64,000 nt of DNA from Bactericera cockerelli (taxonomy: Eukaryota > Arthropoda > Insecta > Hemiptera > Triozidae), in contig CM044964.1 of the NCBI GenBank assembly GCA_024516035.1, positions 18,791,084 to 18,855,083 on the forward strand, in the 5' to 3' direction. A model generated the notes under the pieces. The model searched no databases and had not been told where the DNA came from. It saw nothing but the letters and a program-made list of their open reading frames with translations. Made by a program: the position numbers and the translations under genes. The first letter of the stretch is position 1. Each line of letters begins with the position of its first letter. Below, piece after piece: positions 22,915 to 33,835 of the stretch.

Positions 22915-23180
22915 TCATATTATACACTTCTTTCAAACAATCATCCTTGGGTAGTGTGCCAAGCACAGATGCTACATTCCCTCTAGTTATAGCAATGCCC
23001 AATCTCTGAGTTAAATTTTTTTCCTGCTCTCTGATCCCTCATCTCCTGCACCAGAACTTTAGAAACAGATTTTAATAATCCTAAAGCATCTGGTCCAAAA
23101 GAGCCGTAGGTTTCGACAGCGAAAGGCACAAATTCATATTGCTGGGCTACTTCTATAGATTGTAATTTGGTAAAGAGCAA
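22915..23180 (-). pseudogene. LINE C-terminal remnant
   Basis: Minus-strand peptide QYEFVPFAVETYGSFGPDAL, GLLKSVSKVLVQEMRDQRAG, then after a frame change GNVASVLGTLPKDDCLKEVY. It resembles the tail of insect non-LTR retrotransposon proteins and the remnant at 11205-11415. Frame-broken and truncated. Confidence 0.65.
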
Positions 23181-23203
23181 GACTTAGAACCTCTCAGGAT
23201 CGA

Positions 23204-23336
23204 ATTATGAAATAGGATTACACCAAAGATAATCTGGACGTTCCTCAATTCGGACTATAGTACGCTGTGATAGGTTGAAAGTCCGACTTGAGGTCTGGCT
23301 TATCTTTTTGGAAATCCTATTTTATAAATCAGCCCT
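23204..23336. mobile_element. MITE family H, copy 3
   Basis: Ends GAATTATGAAATAGGATTA and AATCCTATTTTATAAATCA, with the core ACGCTGTGATAGGTTGAAAG. Confidence 0.75.
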
Positions 23337-23374
23337 AAATTCGTGGAGTCTGTTTCATTGTTTATCAGTCGTTG

Positions 23375-23640
23375 AAGTGTTTGGAGCAAATGATTCAGTC
23401 AATGGTAACGGAATGAAACGGCGAATGAAGTGTTTGGAGCAATTTATTCTGGCAACGGTAACGCAATGAAACAGCGAATGAAGTATTTGGAGCCATTTAT
23501 TCTGGCAATGGTAACGCAATGAAACAGCTGATTAAGTACTTGGAGCAATTTATTCTGGCAATGGTAACGCAATGAAACAGCGAATGAAGTGTTTGGAGCA
23601 ATTTATTCAGGCAATGGTAACGCAATGAAACAGCTAGTGA
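23375..23640. repeat. 53-bp tandem array, about five units
   Basis: Unit contains GAATGAAGTGTTTGGAGCAA, TTTATTCTGGCAATGG and TAACGCAATGAAACAGC. It shows no coding link to a neighbour that I can see. Confidence 0.85.
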
Positions 23641-23917
23641 AAAATAAAATAGAAGAACAAAAACACAAAGCATTCATTGCAATACATCATGTTGTTTTAT
23701 TATACGTAAAAAAAAATGTTTTGTACATTATGTAAAAAATAATAACTTTAGTTTCATAAAATGAATACAAAAAGTTCATAATAAAAGTTAGATCCTGCGA
23801 ACTATGTTGTTTTGGTAATGAGGGAATTAATTTTACTACTTATGTAAATAAAACCACAAGCCCATTCACCTACTTATGAGATAGATACCTGAAGTTGTAC
23901 ACCGGCATTATGGAAAG

Positions 23918-24089
23918 AATTATGAGACAAGATTAAACAATAATATAAACATCTAGGATTTGTTAATATAAGCCACTATCACTTAACAGCTGATATAAAT
24001 GCACTGTGATTGGTTGAAATTCCAACCAGAAGGCGTGTTAAGGGATAATATAGAATTAGATAATCTAATCCTGTTTCATAATTCGGGCC
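23918..24089. mobile_element. MITE family H, copy 4
   Basis: Left end AATTATGAGACAAGATTAAA, right end ATAATCTAATCCTGTTTCAT, core TGCACTGTGATTGGTTGAAA. Confidence 0.75.
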
Positions 24090-25160
24090 TTGTCACCTTA
24101 AATGTTTTTGCCCGTGGTTGGTGTTCTATTTAGATCTTTTTTAATTATTTCTTTGTACGCACCTACATTCCCAAAGGAATTAAAATTAGGGTGAAGTTTG
24201 CATTCATTTAGCCCAGCTGTTTTGGAACTGCGTTGAACATGAATGCATGTAAATGAATTTTGTGTATTATTATTTCTTTAATAATGTAATCTACTTGTAT
24301 TTGACTTTTTCAATTTTTATCTTTGTTAGTTTGTAATAGATGTTGTGTTTTGTCCATGTAGTTATGTTTGTTTGTTCGTATGTATTTGTCTTTTTTGTTG
24401 ATGTTGTTCGTGTAGTCGTTTTTGGTGAGTTATTGTTCGTCAAGTAAAATTTTAGTCAGTCTATCCGCATTGTTCGTTGCACTTGGATATAAAAAGGTGG
24501 TTCTTATGTTTTTTTACTTTCTATTACCTATATGGTATAGAAAGTATTGTTTTCGGTCGAAAGTATTGTTTTTTTTTTTTTTTTTTTTTTTTTTTTCTTC
24601 ATAAATTGAACTAAGGAATTATGTCAATGAGGTCATGATATTGTCTAATTTTTGTGTGTCCTTAGTATAGTTATTGTCAAGATATGATGCAGATATAGTA
24701 GTTATTAATGCTCACTTAGCCCGAATAGTCAACTAAAAATCGTAACTCATACAACTAATTTTACGGCAGGTAAAACTAGAGTAGAGTGTTAATATTAATT
24801 GTATGATAGTTTGTGGGTCATTTGGTCATGTGGTAAAAAATAAATACAGTAGGAAATGTAATTTAGGTTCAACCAGTTATGAGCTTATGGGATGGTAAAA
24901 GAAAGAATGGAAAGAAAGAATTAAAGTAATACCAAACAAAAATTGATAAAAATCGATAAGCTTGATAACCTAATATAAGCGTCTAAAAAATAAGTACTTT
25001 TACATAATATGTGAATAAATTTATATAATAGATACGTAGGTACATATTCATTTTATGTATTTTAGGTAAGTTATTATGACTAGTGAGTAATATACCTATA
25101 CAAATTCAATCAATAATACATTGATATTCTAACGAAATTATCTATATTCATTCATCAATC
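24090..25160. other. intergenic, AT-rich, with poly-T tract
   Basis: A T run of about 28 at 24568-24596 may be the tail of a minus-strand retroposon. Nothing else is recognised. Confidence 0.4.
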
Positions 25161-25174
25161 CACGACCAATCTAT

Positions 25175-25620
25175 TATAACCAATCCATCTAACCGCCAAT
25201 CGTTTGTTCGCCAATTTATTCGCACAAATCCTCATTTCACCGCCAATTTTCTTCTAATATAGTATAGTATACATATTAGTGCTAACTAACCAATCCATCT
25301 AACCGCCAATTGTTTGTTCGCCAATTTATTCGCACGAATCCTCATTTCACCGCCAATTTTCTTCTAGTATAGTATAGCATATTAGTGCTAACAGTTTAAC
25401 CAATTCATCTAACCGCCAATTGTTTGTACGCCAATTTATTTGCACGAATCCTCATTTCACCGCCAATTTTCAAATTTTCTTCTAGGGAATTTATCGTTTG
25501 GCTGCCGTCTCAATAGGGATGTAGACTATTATAACCAATCCATCTAACCGCCAATTGTTTGTTCGCCAATTTATTCGCACGAATCCTCATTTCACCGCCA
25601 ATTTTCTTCTAGTATAGTAT
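25175..25620 (-). repeat. tandem array 3' of gene B, holding a piece of its last exon
   Basis: Four units of 105-135 bp carry CCAATCCATCTAACCGCCAA, TTCGCCAATTTATTCGCAC and TCATTTCACCGCCAATTTTC. In the third spacer (25487-25515) is TTTATCG..GCTGCCGTCTCAAT plus GGGATGTAGAC, a near copy of the coding 3' end of gene B (25749-25785). Spacers also share TATTAGTGCTAAC with sequence next to the gene B stop (25728-25740). Each unit contains AATAAA on the minus strand, so the array may represent amplified gene B 3' UTR. Confidence 0.8.
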
Positions 25621-25750
25621 AGATGTTATGAAAGTGTATATTTTATAAATTTTTAAAAATACAAATTCCTTTATCTCATAGATAAAACACCTCCCGCATA
25701 TCTGCTGTCCTCTTCATTGTTCCATTATTAGTGCTAACAGATTATGGATT

Positions 25751-28700
25751 TTATCGTTTTGCTGCCGTCTCAATGGGAATGTAGACGGGCGATTTCTCGC
25801 CGCCAGAGGTCGTGTGTATCCTGTACACCACCTGGTGGTCGACCGGAGCGCTCTCTACCGGCTTCACGTCGATGCTGCGCTTGTATGTCGCGTAGCTCTG
25901 CTCCAGTGCGTCGTGCGTCCCGTGGCCGCCGCCTGCGCCGCCGTGGTGCGCGTCGGTGTGCGTCACGATGGGCTTGGTGACGATCTCGTAGGTCGTGGAT
26001 TTGGGCTCGGAATGATGGTGACCTGAAAACGGGAGGGCATGGAGAAATTCGAGTTGCATGAAAGATTCCAATACAAATATTTAGGAATTATGATTTTTTT
26101 TTTTTTGTTATTTTATCCTATGAAATATATAAGACCTGTTTGACTGCTGAACTAAAGGGACTTTTCAGTCTTACCTCGGCAGTATAAACAAGATATATTC
26201 TATTCTATTCTATTCTATTCTATTCTATTCTATTCTATTCTATTCTATTCTATTCTATTTGACGAATGGCCTTTACATGTTGATATCAATGACCTGTTAG
26301 AAAAAATATTATTTGATTACTATCAAAGAAATGTGTTCCTTACAACTGAAAACATTTACGGCCATGCCTTGAGAACACATAGCTGGTCTTATGCCAAACT
26401 GCTGTATAGCGCACAAGTTAACTTTTTTTAATTTGTGTCGTTCTGAACTGCATGGTCACATCGCGACCGGGTTTTCTAGTCTCGCTGAACGTTGGTTAAC
26501 TTCAGTGACAGAACGAGAACTAATGTACGTCTCATCTTCGCTGGTTTAAGTTACCTTTAAATGCGGAGGCGGCAGCAATGGCCAATGATATCAGCGAGGT
26601 GATCAGGGCTTTACCCGCCAGGAGGGCGATGGTTTTGAACGCCAGGGCAATGAGGGTGGCACCCGAGGCTAAGCCAGCCATGAGGAAGTGCTCCTTGTAG
26701 CCTCCTTTTTGTTTCTTGGCGCGTCCTGGAGAAAAAATTGCGGATATACGTACATGAGTTTCAGTTTTTCTTAGCGTGAAAAACAAGAACACAATACTTC
26801 CAATTTCTAATATTAGAATTATCGGAAATAATAATGAGGAGTAAAAGATTTTTACCATGATTTCAATGCTAAGATTTTTACCATGATTTCAAAATGCTAT
26901 AGCATTAACCTCGTCTGGTGGTTCCCTTCCACTAATGAGTATTGTTATTATTATTAACATCATTGTAGAACTCACCAATCCTAGTATTTAGACGTTTCGT
27001 GCCGGTTAAACGTCTTGTTGTTGTAGCCAGCTTAGCTACAGCCGGAGGGGTGAGTTATGGTTTCCAGCCAACTTTATTTCAAAGTTGGCTCGTCCTGAAC
27101 CACATATTTCTATGTGCGATCAACCATCATGACTGTGGACTTGGACTTTTCTTTATAAGCCCTTAAACGTTTAGGAAACTGCAAGCTAGCCTGACTTGTA
27201 AGGGTTGTCTGCTCTCGGTTTATAGTCCTCTAGCGAGACACTGGTCTTCTCCCTGTTTAACGTCTCCCTGTTTAACATCATTGTAGAACTCATCAGTCCT
27301 AATATTCAGACGTCTCGTACCGCCGCGCGCCGGTTATACGTGTTGTAAAACTCACCGGTAGCAAGATCTCCCGAAGCAAGATCTGTAAACTCACCGGTAG
27401 CAAGATCTCCCGAAGCAAGATCTGTAAAACTCACCGGTAGCAAGATCTCCCGAAGCAAGATCTGTAAAACTCACCGGTAGCAAGATCTCCCGAAGCAAGA
27501 TCTGTAAAACTCACCGGTAGCAAGATCTCCCGAAGCAAGATCTGTAAAACTCACCGGTAGCAAGATCTCCCGAAGCGGTCTGATCCACACTGTTGTTCGC
27601 CATACTCTTGATGTCGTTCACCACTCCCTCGTCCAGAATCTTCACGTTCAGGGACAAGTTCTCCAGATAGGTGGCTACTTTGCCCATCAGGTATTGGTCC
27701 AACACTTCGGAGATGTTGTTCTTGTTGATAGCGTCGCTGTTGCGGGTCAGAATGTCCTGGGTAGCGGTCTCGTTGGCGTCGCTACTGTGGATGATGGTGA
27801 TGCCTGGATTAAGAGAAGACGGTAGAAATTTTGAAGTAAATGGACGGTAGAAAAATTTCTGAGTAAATAGCGGATAAGTCAAAAACAGGAGCCACTCCCC
27901 CAAATAAAGCTAGATAAACCTTATCTAGCAACAGTAAAGTTGCAATTATTATTATTTGCTACAGAGAGTAAATATTTTATATATATTATGTTTGATGAGT
28001 TCTAATTAAACCAAACAAGACTGATGCCAAAGAGGATTATAGCAATATCTGAGTAAATGAAAAATATGCGAATGTTTGAAGAGTTTCTTTTAGACCAAAC
28101 GAAAAAAGAAGATATTTGAAATATTTATTGAAAATTCGATAAATTTCTCTTACAGGGTGACAAATTTAATGGAACAGTCAAAACTGGACAAAAAAAAACT
28201 GAAGGGACCGAAATCCTAACTAATGTCTATGATGTTTTTAAAGAACTTTAGGAATTTAAAAAAGACTTTACTGTACGTACCTGGTAAGATCTGGTAGTTG
28301 GCCTCCTTGGCTTGATCCAGTCGGTCTACCATCTGCACCACTGCCAGCTTCATACAGGTCATGTAGCCTTTGTTGGCACATTTCTTCCACATAAGCTGAA
28401 AAAATATAGTTAGGATAGTCATTTTTTTCTAGCCCTTCCAGTGCATTTGTAGAAAAAAGACTAAAATAGAAATTTGGACAAAGAAATATAAAATCTTCGA
28501 GTTATAAAAAACTTTGTGTATCATGGGATGGATCCGATTGCTTTCGTCAACATTATCACTTTTGATAAAATGCTAAGTTTAATTTTGCATAATAAGGATT
28601 TCAACCTAAAAATAGTTTGTCTTGGCAAAAACGCACCCAACGATTCCGGTTAGGAATATCTATCCTCTTAACCCACCAGACAAGGAGATGCGGAAGTTCC

Positions 28701-31700
28701 AACAATACAGAGTTCATCACATACTTCTCTCACACGACACAAGAGAGAGTGTACTGGAAACAAGAGTAAAAACCATATTATCCAGAGATACCTACAGGAA
28801 ACCTACAAGACACTCAGCAGATTGACACAGATGATAATGGTCAGTAATTGTCTATTGAAGATACCTTGGAATCTGCAGAATCTATCCCAGATAATAGCAG
28901 CAACTGTCAATTTCCTTCTCGATGCAACTGGTGTGACACCTAACACAATCAGTGACCGTGTTATCCAATATGAGTTTCCAGCTATGAGAGTTTCAAGAGA
29001 ATTGGATGTGTCAAATGTGTGAAAATATCAGATGAGGAATTAAGGATGAAAGGGAAAACCTATTGGATTGGGTGACTGTGGACATTGCGTATGTGTTGTG
29101 AAAAATATTCAATACCAGATCAGATTGTTCAAATCTTTTCAACATGACATAGTCCATCATTTCTACATCTTTTATGATCACCTAGTCAGTCTTTGTCTAT
29201 GATTTGATATTTTTCTTCACACTGTGTCAATCCTTGAGGATGTAAAAGTGAATCTGAATTTGGAAATCTAATCTCAGTAAATTCTACTATCCATTAAATG
29301 TTGATTCTCCTGAGGTGTTTTGTCGAAGATTCCATTAGTCTCTCAGTTACATTTCTCATATGGAGTTGATTTGTCATCACATTCATCAGTGCCATTCTTT
29401 TGAGCAATTATGATTTGGAAATCAAAGATTTTTTTACAAAACCCCTGTGGTTGCAATCGAATTTCAATTGACTTCCTGGCTGAATTGAAACTCTATTTCA
29501 TATCAGTATTCAGCAAAGAGTGACTTCCTCAGTTGAAAAAGTAAGAATTTCGTTATTGCGATTTTATGAAACCTTGAATTATTGTTAGCAGGGATCCATA
29601 TTTCAACACAACTTTCTACTTCGCCATTGTTTTTCAACCTAATTCAATTGCGAGTTTATGAATAGAAAATACGGTCTCATCAAAACAAGACAAAGTAACT
29701 CGCGGTAATTGTAGTAAACTTTCTTAATCTTTTTGTTGTATAAATAATGGATACACTCATCGCGTGTTTTGGAATTTTGAATGATGCGAGTCTAAAATAT
29801 ATTGTTGTCGTGTTTAAAAATTTCAACAATAGATCTAAAGTGTTTGGAATTTTCAACAAAAGATCTAAAGTGTGCTAAAATCTTGAATAACAAAAGAAGC
29901 TACTAATCATTTTTTTGATAGACATAGTCTGCTTGAAATAATTTAATTGAACGTGTCTCAACATTACAAGTTGCCCAATTTTTTAGACCGTTTTTATCAG
30001 ATGGACACAATGCCTTTATAGTGTCTTCCATTTAAAGAGAAAATGATGTACAAAAACTGACATCGTTTAAATTATGTAAAAATGTAAGTCTATAAAAAGT
30101 AATATTTGAAAGTAGTCTAATCAAATTATAAATATAATGTAGGTATTTCGGATGTTGAAATTATGACTTTGTATAATACCTACCTGAGGAACATATTTAT
30201 CACCTCAATAGGCCATAAAATTTGCGGACCATTCAGTCTGTGAGAAGTGTGAGGCAATCTTAAGAAAACGATAAAGGGAATATTAGCAGCCTTGTAGCTA
30301 CCAGTACTTGCTCTTTATACTACCTAATTGCATAAGACTACGTGAGTAAAAGTTTTCAGTTCAGGATGCTTTGTAAGTATAATCAATATTTTATTAGATA
30401 AGGTGTTTTCTTATTGAAAATATAGTCACCAAGACGGTACCTCCTTGTAAATTATGTTTCGTCCACCGTTGATAATCACGTTATTAAATTAGCTCACACC
30501 GTCATAGCTCCGATCATTTCTATTAGTGGAGGTGCTGGAACCGCATGGCTATTATTGTCATTGATGTTCGTGATCAAGCTAACAATATCAATACTGCGAA
30601 TTTTAAAAATCTATTACAAAGTGGGCATGTACATAGGTATTGTAGTTATTAAATTATTTAAAATAATGAGTGTGTCACAGCCATTTTTATTTCGTAGCCA
30701 TGAAACAGGAGCTACTGGCTTGTAGTCTGTGTTGTAGCTTTCCCATCCCGTGGTATGCCCCCCCTCTGATGAGTGAGAAGTGACACAATACTTTCCATTT
30801 ACGTGCTGGGTCAACACGAGCTCACCGGAAAGTATCCCTTACAAACAACTGTAAACAAATTAAGAATAAATTTTTTGTCGGCACTTAGGATCGAACCAGG
30901 GACCTTCCGGATGGCAAGTGGGTGCTTAACCACTGACCTACTCGCGCGCTCATTTTTTTATACCTTTTATTTTTTCATGTATAAAAGAGTATCTGTGATG
31001 ACTGTGTTCTACTGATTGTGGTGGATGTGCTGAAATCACTTGGTTGAAATTGTATTAATTTTGGTGTGGAGACACCGTATTTTTCTTCTTCTTTTTCTTT
31101 CACTTGGCCTTTTCCCAAACTCAATTGGTCGGCATTGAACAACCTCTTCCACATGGTTGAGGTTGGTTGGTTCTGGCACTCCTACTTTTACATTTCACGA
31201 CTGGGTTTCTATTACCAACCCTGTTAAGGGCGCCAAGCATTTGTGTTATTGTATTTCGACTTGACTTAATTGGTACTGTATCTGACATTTCTCAGTCCCT
31301 CCTTTTTGTAAGTAAAAGTGACATAGTGTACAATTCCCGATTGGCCAACAGGTATTTACTTGAGACTGTCTAGTCATAGCACGAATATCTGTGTAGAGTT
31401 TCATTATTTTACTTTTTTTATTGATTGACGTGTCTCTTCCAGTTAAGCAACAAGTAAAAATACACTCTTATCTCGTATATTATTCTCTCCTACACGCTCA
31501 TAATTATATTATTCCATATCTTTATGAGAATAATAATTATAATTATTCGCACGCTCGCAATTATGTCCGCACGCGTCACAAGGCTCAAAATCTGACATCT
31601 CTCCTTTCTAAACCATAATCCTCTCATTGAGGAAATGGCAATATATGGTATTTGCTCTCTGTTACATGGAGAGCAGCAGAAGATTTGAGTGATGAGCGTG

Positions 31701-33550
31701 ACTGAAGCGTTATGGATCCTAAAGATAGCTTGAGACAGAATACACTACCTATAATGTTATAATAATAATACTCTTTAGTGGAAGGTAACTGCCAAGCGAG
31801 GTTAATGCTCAAAACATTGTCTACCAACTAACCCTCAGAGTCTTACTATTATGTGGTAACAAAGTCAAATTAATGAGGAGAAATTCATCCACTGGGTGGG
31901 ATTCGAACCAACGGATCTACCTGGATAACCATCGGTGCACCTATAATGTTTGACAAGTTGTTGGTGAATAAAATATATAAAAAACACCTCATTTTTTTGG
32001 CCTACCCACCTGAAACTATGAAATCTCTCCGTGGTATTTGCATTTGTTATTTTGATAGCGCCATTATACTTAATTTGAAAATCTCACCTGAAAATTCCGA
32101 AATCTACCATTCAAACGTCAAATTTCGTTCAACGCAATTCTCTTTTTTGTTCTTGTTTTTTTATTCAATCTATTTTTTTTATATATATAATTTCCTTGTA
32201 TTTTACTGCATATATTTTTGTCTTACCTAATAAAGCATACTATATTAATAATAATCCCTAGACGCATTATTTAAACAAAATTTACAATTTGAAATAAATA
32301 TTTCTAAATTTTGAGAGTGAGAGTGCTTAGTATAGTGTGGTCTTTGTTGTATTTCCTCAGACCACTAGATCTGACTACCAGTGTGTTATGAATGTAGACA
32401 AGCTAACCCACTTCCTACCAAATCATTACATAATATGTTTACTGCATTGATTGCTGATGGTGGATTCATTTCCATTTTCTGAAACTGCATAGGAAGTCCG
32501 GTATCGAAAGCATTGTTATCTACACCAATTTCCATTGCACTGAGATGCAGTCTAATTATAGGATGAGCGGTGAGCGGCAATTAGTCTCACCCGAGTAGAA
32601 CAGAGCGCATTTCCTACTTAATTTAATAAGAATTAGACTGGAATTAAACACGGCTAAGAGAATTAGCAGATATACTTGAGGTATGATTCTCATTTTACTG
32701 AATTTTATAGATCAGCAGAGTTGAAGAGCAGTCGGGCATAAATTAACTATACTACTCCACTCCAGACACTAGAACATGACAGATTATTCAGACAAAGACT
32801 ACCTACCTCACACAGCGTCTAAGCCTGGCCATCCAGAGGGGGAATGCAGCCAGCATTGCGGCTCATTCCCCTTCACAAATTCATTGAACGAAGTTTTGTG
32901 ATATAAAATATATTAAATCACTAAATTAAAAAATACCATGAAAAAAAAAAAAATTCAGACAAAGCTCAGATGGTTTTCTCATGGAATCATCGGACATGGC
33001 AGGAGCTTACAGTTTTGATCAGGGTGTTCATATCGTTCTTTTGCAACCGCGAAAATTTCTCCAACCAAATACGAATATGTCAGTAAACAAAGTTTTGGAA
33101 CTTGTGACTCCTGCATCAAATAGACGGACGGTGTTTCACCTACCTGTCTGTCCCGGTAGTTCAGTGATAAAGGCGTCACTCTGTGAAACCAGAGATTCCA
33201 GAGGTCGCGGGTTCAAAACCCAGCCGGGAATGAACAAGTTATCCTCCCATTTGGGATTTTTACCACATAATAATACATCTCTTGGGCTTACTGCTGGAAT
33301 AATGGGACTTAATAGTCCTGATCGGGCAGTATAAATAAGGCAATATTATTATTACCTGCTTGAGGTCGTTCGACGTCACCACTCTGTTGGTCTGGAGGCT
33401 CTCTTCCTTGTCCTCTGAAGTGGGGCCAGACACTGGGGGTGGACTGGCATTTGGGACGGTGGCAGGGTCTTCACTGGGGAGGCTTGCTGAGAGGGCTTGG
33501 CGGTGGATCAGAGTTGAGACAAACAGGAAACAGATGCTTCGGAGCAACAT
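25751..33550 (-). CDS. Osiris-type protein B (DUF1676), complete, five exons
   Basis: Coding exons 33550-33356, 28395-28281, 27803-27555, 26725-26555 and 26022-25751 total 1002 bp (333 aa and TAA), all with GT/AG introns and matching phases (0,1,1,1). Exon 1: signal peptide (MLLRSICFLFVSTLIHRQAL). Exon 2: the two-cysteine motif KKCANKGYMTCMKLAV. Exon 3: amphipathic VLDQYLMGKVATYLENLSLN. Exon 4: basic GRAKKQKGG then a hydrophobic Ala/Leu segment of about 45 residues. Exon 5: His-rich start, KSTTYEIVTKP, a Gly/His-rich linker and a Tyr-containing tail. This is the standard Osiris order. Such proteins act in the secretory or endosomal system of cuticle-forming cells. The ATG follows TTCTTTCAG/AACTCTCATC, so a noncoding 5' exon upstream of 33562 is likely. 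Osi number not assigned. Confidence 0.92.
26191..26262. repeat. (TATTC)n microsatellite
   Basis: About fourteen copies of the pentamer TATTC, in gene B intron 4. Confidence 0.95.
26432..26545 (-). mobile_element. 5S-derived SINE, internally deleted copy
   Basis: Plus-strand order is tail piece (GAACTGCATGGTCACATCGCGACCGG), then head piece (CGCTGAACGTTGGTTAACTTC, GTGACAGAACGAGAACTAAT). These are the complements of the 5S-like AGTTAACCAACGTTCAGCG and GTTCTCGTTC motifs. The body is missing. It ends about 10 bases from the gene B exon 4 donor. Confidence 0.55.
26935..27215 (+). mobile_element. SINE-like repeat F, copy 1
   Basis: Contains TTGTTGTTGTAGCCAGCTTAG, CTACAGCCGGAGGGGTGAGT, GCCAACTTTATTTCAAAGTTGGC (a hairpin), GATCAACCATCATGA and GGACTTTTCTTTATAAGCC. 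Copies at 39850-40005 and 43860-44045 (-). It lies in gene B intron 3. Confidence 0.7.
27342..27590 (-). repeat. 40-bp tandem array of the gene B exon 3 end and splice donor
   Basis: Six units on the minus strand, each with GGGAGATCTTGCTACC/GGTGAGTTTTACAGATC. The donor GGTGAGT recurs at about 40-bp steps (plus-strand TCACC at 27352, 27391, 27431, 27471, 27511, 27551). The unit next to the exon supplies the real exon end at 27555. Reading past it gives TGA after 14 codons, so only the first donor keeps the frame into exon 4. Confidence 0.93.
28396..30639. other. gene B intron 1, left part
   Basis: No exon, repeat family or RNA gene recognised on either strand. The small ORFs at 28622-29022 (+) lack family resemblance or splice support. 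Confidence 0.4.
30640..30953 (-). mobile_element. SINE C copy (tRNA-derived)
   Basis: On the minus strand: a head with TCAGTGGTTAAGCACCCACT and a B box-like CTGGTTCGATCCTAA, then GCCGACAAAAAATTTATTC, GTTGACCCAGCACGTAAATG, CTTCTCACTCATCAGAGG and GCTCCTGTTTCATGGCTACG. Same family as 59578-59870. It is inserted in gene B intron 1. Confidence 0.85.
31085..31240 (-). mobile_element. LINE 3'-end fragment
   Basis: The minus strand ends GTTCAATGCCGACC..GAGTTTGGGAAAAGG plus a GAAGAAGAA tail. This matches the plus-strand fragment at 40430-40512 and resembles the tail type seen at 11838-12106. Confidence 0.55.
31755..31942 (-). mobile_element. SINE E copy 3
   Basis: TGGAAGGTAACTGCC..GAGGTTAATGCTCAAA, CCCTCAGAGTCTTACTATTATG and tRNA-like GGGATTCGAACCAACGGATC, as in the 17330 and 18890 copies. 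Confidence 0.75.
31943..33147. other. gene B intron 1, right part
   Basis: AT-rich and mostly featureless. The ORF at 32386-32580 (-) has no recognisable motif. Confidence 0.4.
33148..33355 (+). mobile_element. SINE B copy 2, abutting the gene B exon 1 donor
   Basis: Complete copy: TGTCCCGGTAGTTCAGTGAT head, GGTCGCGGGTTCAAAACCC B box, AACAAGTTATCCTCCCATTT body and GGGCAGTATAAATAAGGC followed by an ATTATTATTA tail. The tail runs straight into the complement of the gene B exon 1 donor (CAG/GTAATAATAAT), so bases +3 onward of that intron are SINE tail. Confidence 0.88.
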
Positions 33551-33627
33551 GATGAGAGTTCTGAAAGAAGTATTCGGCGCATTGAAGGAAAAAATGGGGC
33601 TAAACTTTTCTTTTGTTTATTTTGGTT

Positions 33628-33770
33628 ACCGACCTCAGTAGCTTGATCGATAAGGCAACGGACTTGTAATCTGGAGGTCGGTGGTTCAAGTTGCGGTTTC
33701 AGCGTAGATTTAGTAAAGCGAGTTTGAGTAGTTGTGATATCACGAAAGTGATTAACACAAATATGATAAC
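33628..33770 (+). mobile_element. SINE A copy 2
   Basis: CCGACCTCAGTAGCTTGATC head, GGTGGTTCAAGTTGCGGTTT B-box region, ending TAACACAAATATGATAAC. It lies about 80 bases upstream of the gene B start codon, in the presumed 5' intron. Confidence 0.85.
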
Positions 33771-33778
33771 TTTTTTTA

Positions 33779-33835
33779 TTTTGGGTTTAACGTCGCTTTC
33801 AACTACATGGTCATATCATGACGGGGGCGGAACAA
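33779..33835 (-). mobile_element. 5S SINE 3' end
   Basis: GGGTTTAACGTCGCTTTCAA and ATGGTCATATCATGACGGGG are the complement of the 5S SINE tail. The head is absent. Confidence 0.65.

Noticed and set aside
23375..25620. Possible CRISPR-like arrays
   Set aside because: Repeats are eukaryotic tandem arrays with no unique spacers of uniform length, in an insect genomic context.
25744..26026. Arginine-rich plus-strand ORFs
   Set aside because: Antisense shadows of gene B exon 5.
33260..33355. Extension of the 96-residue ORF past gene B exon 1
   Set aside because: The extension is SINE B read in antisense; the true exon ends at the donor at 33356.
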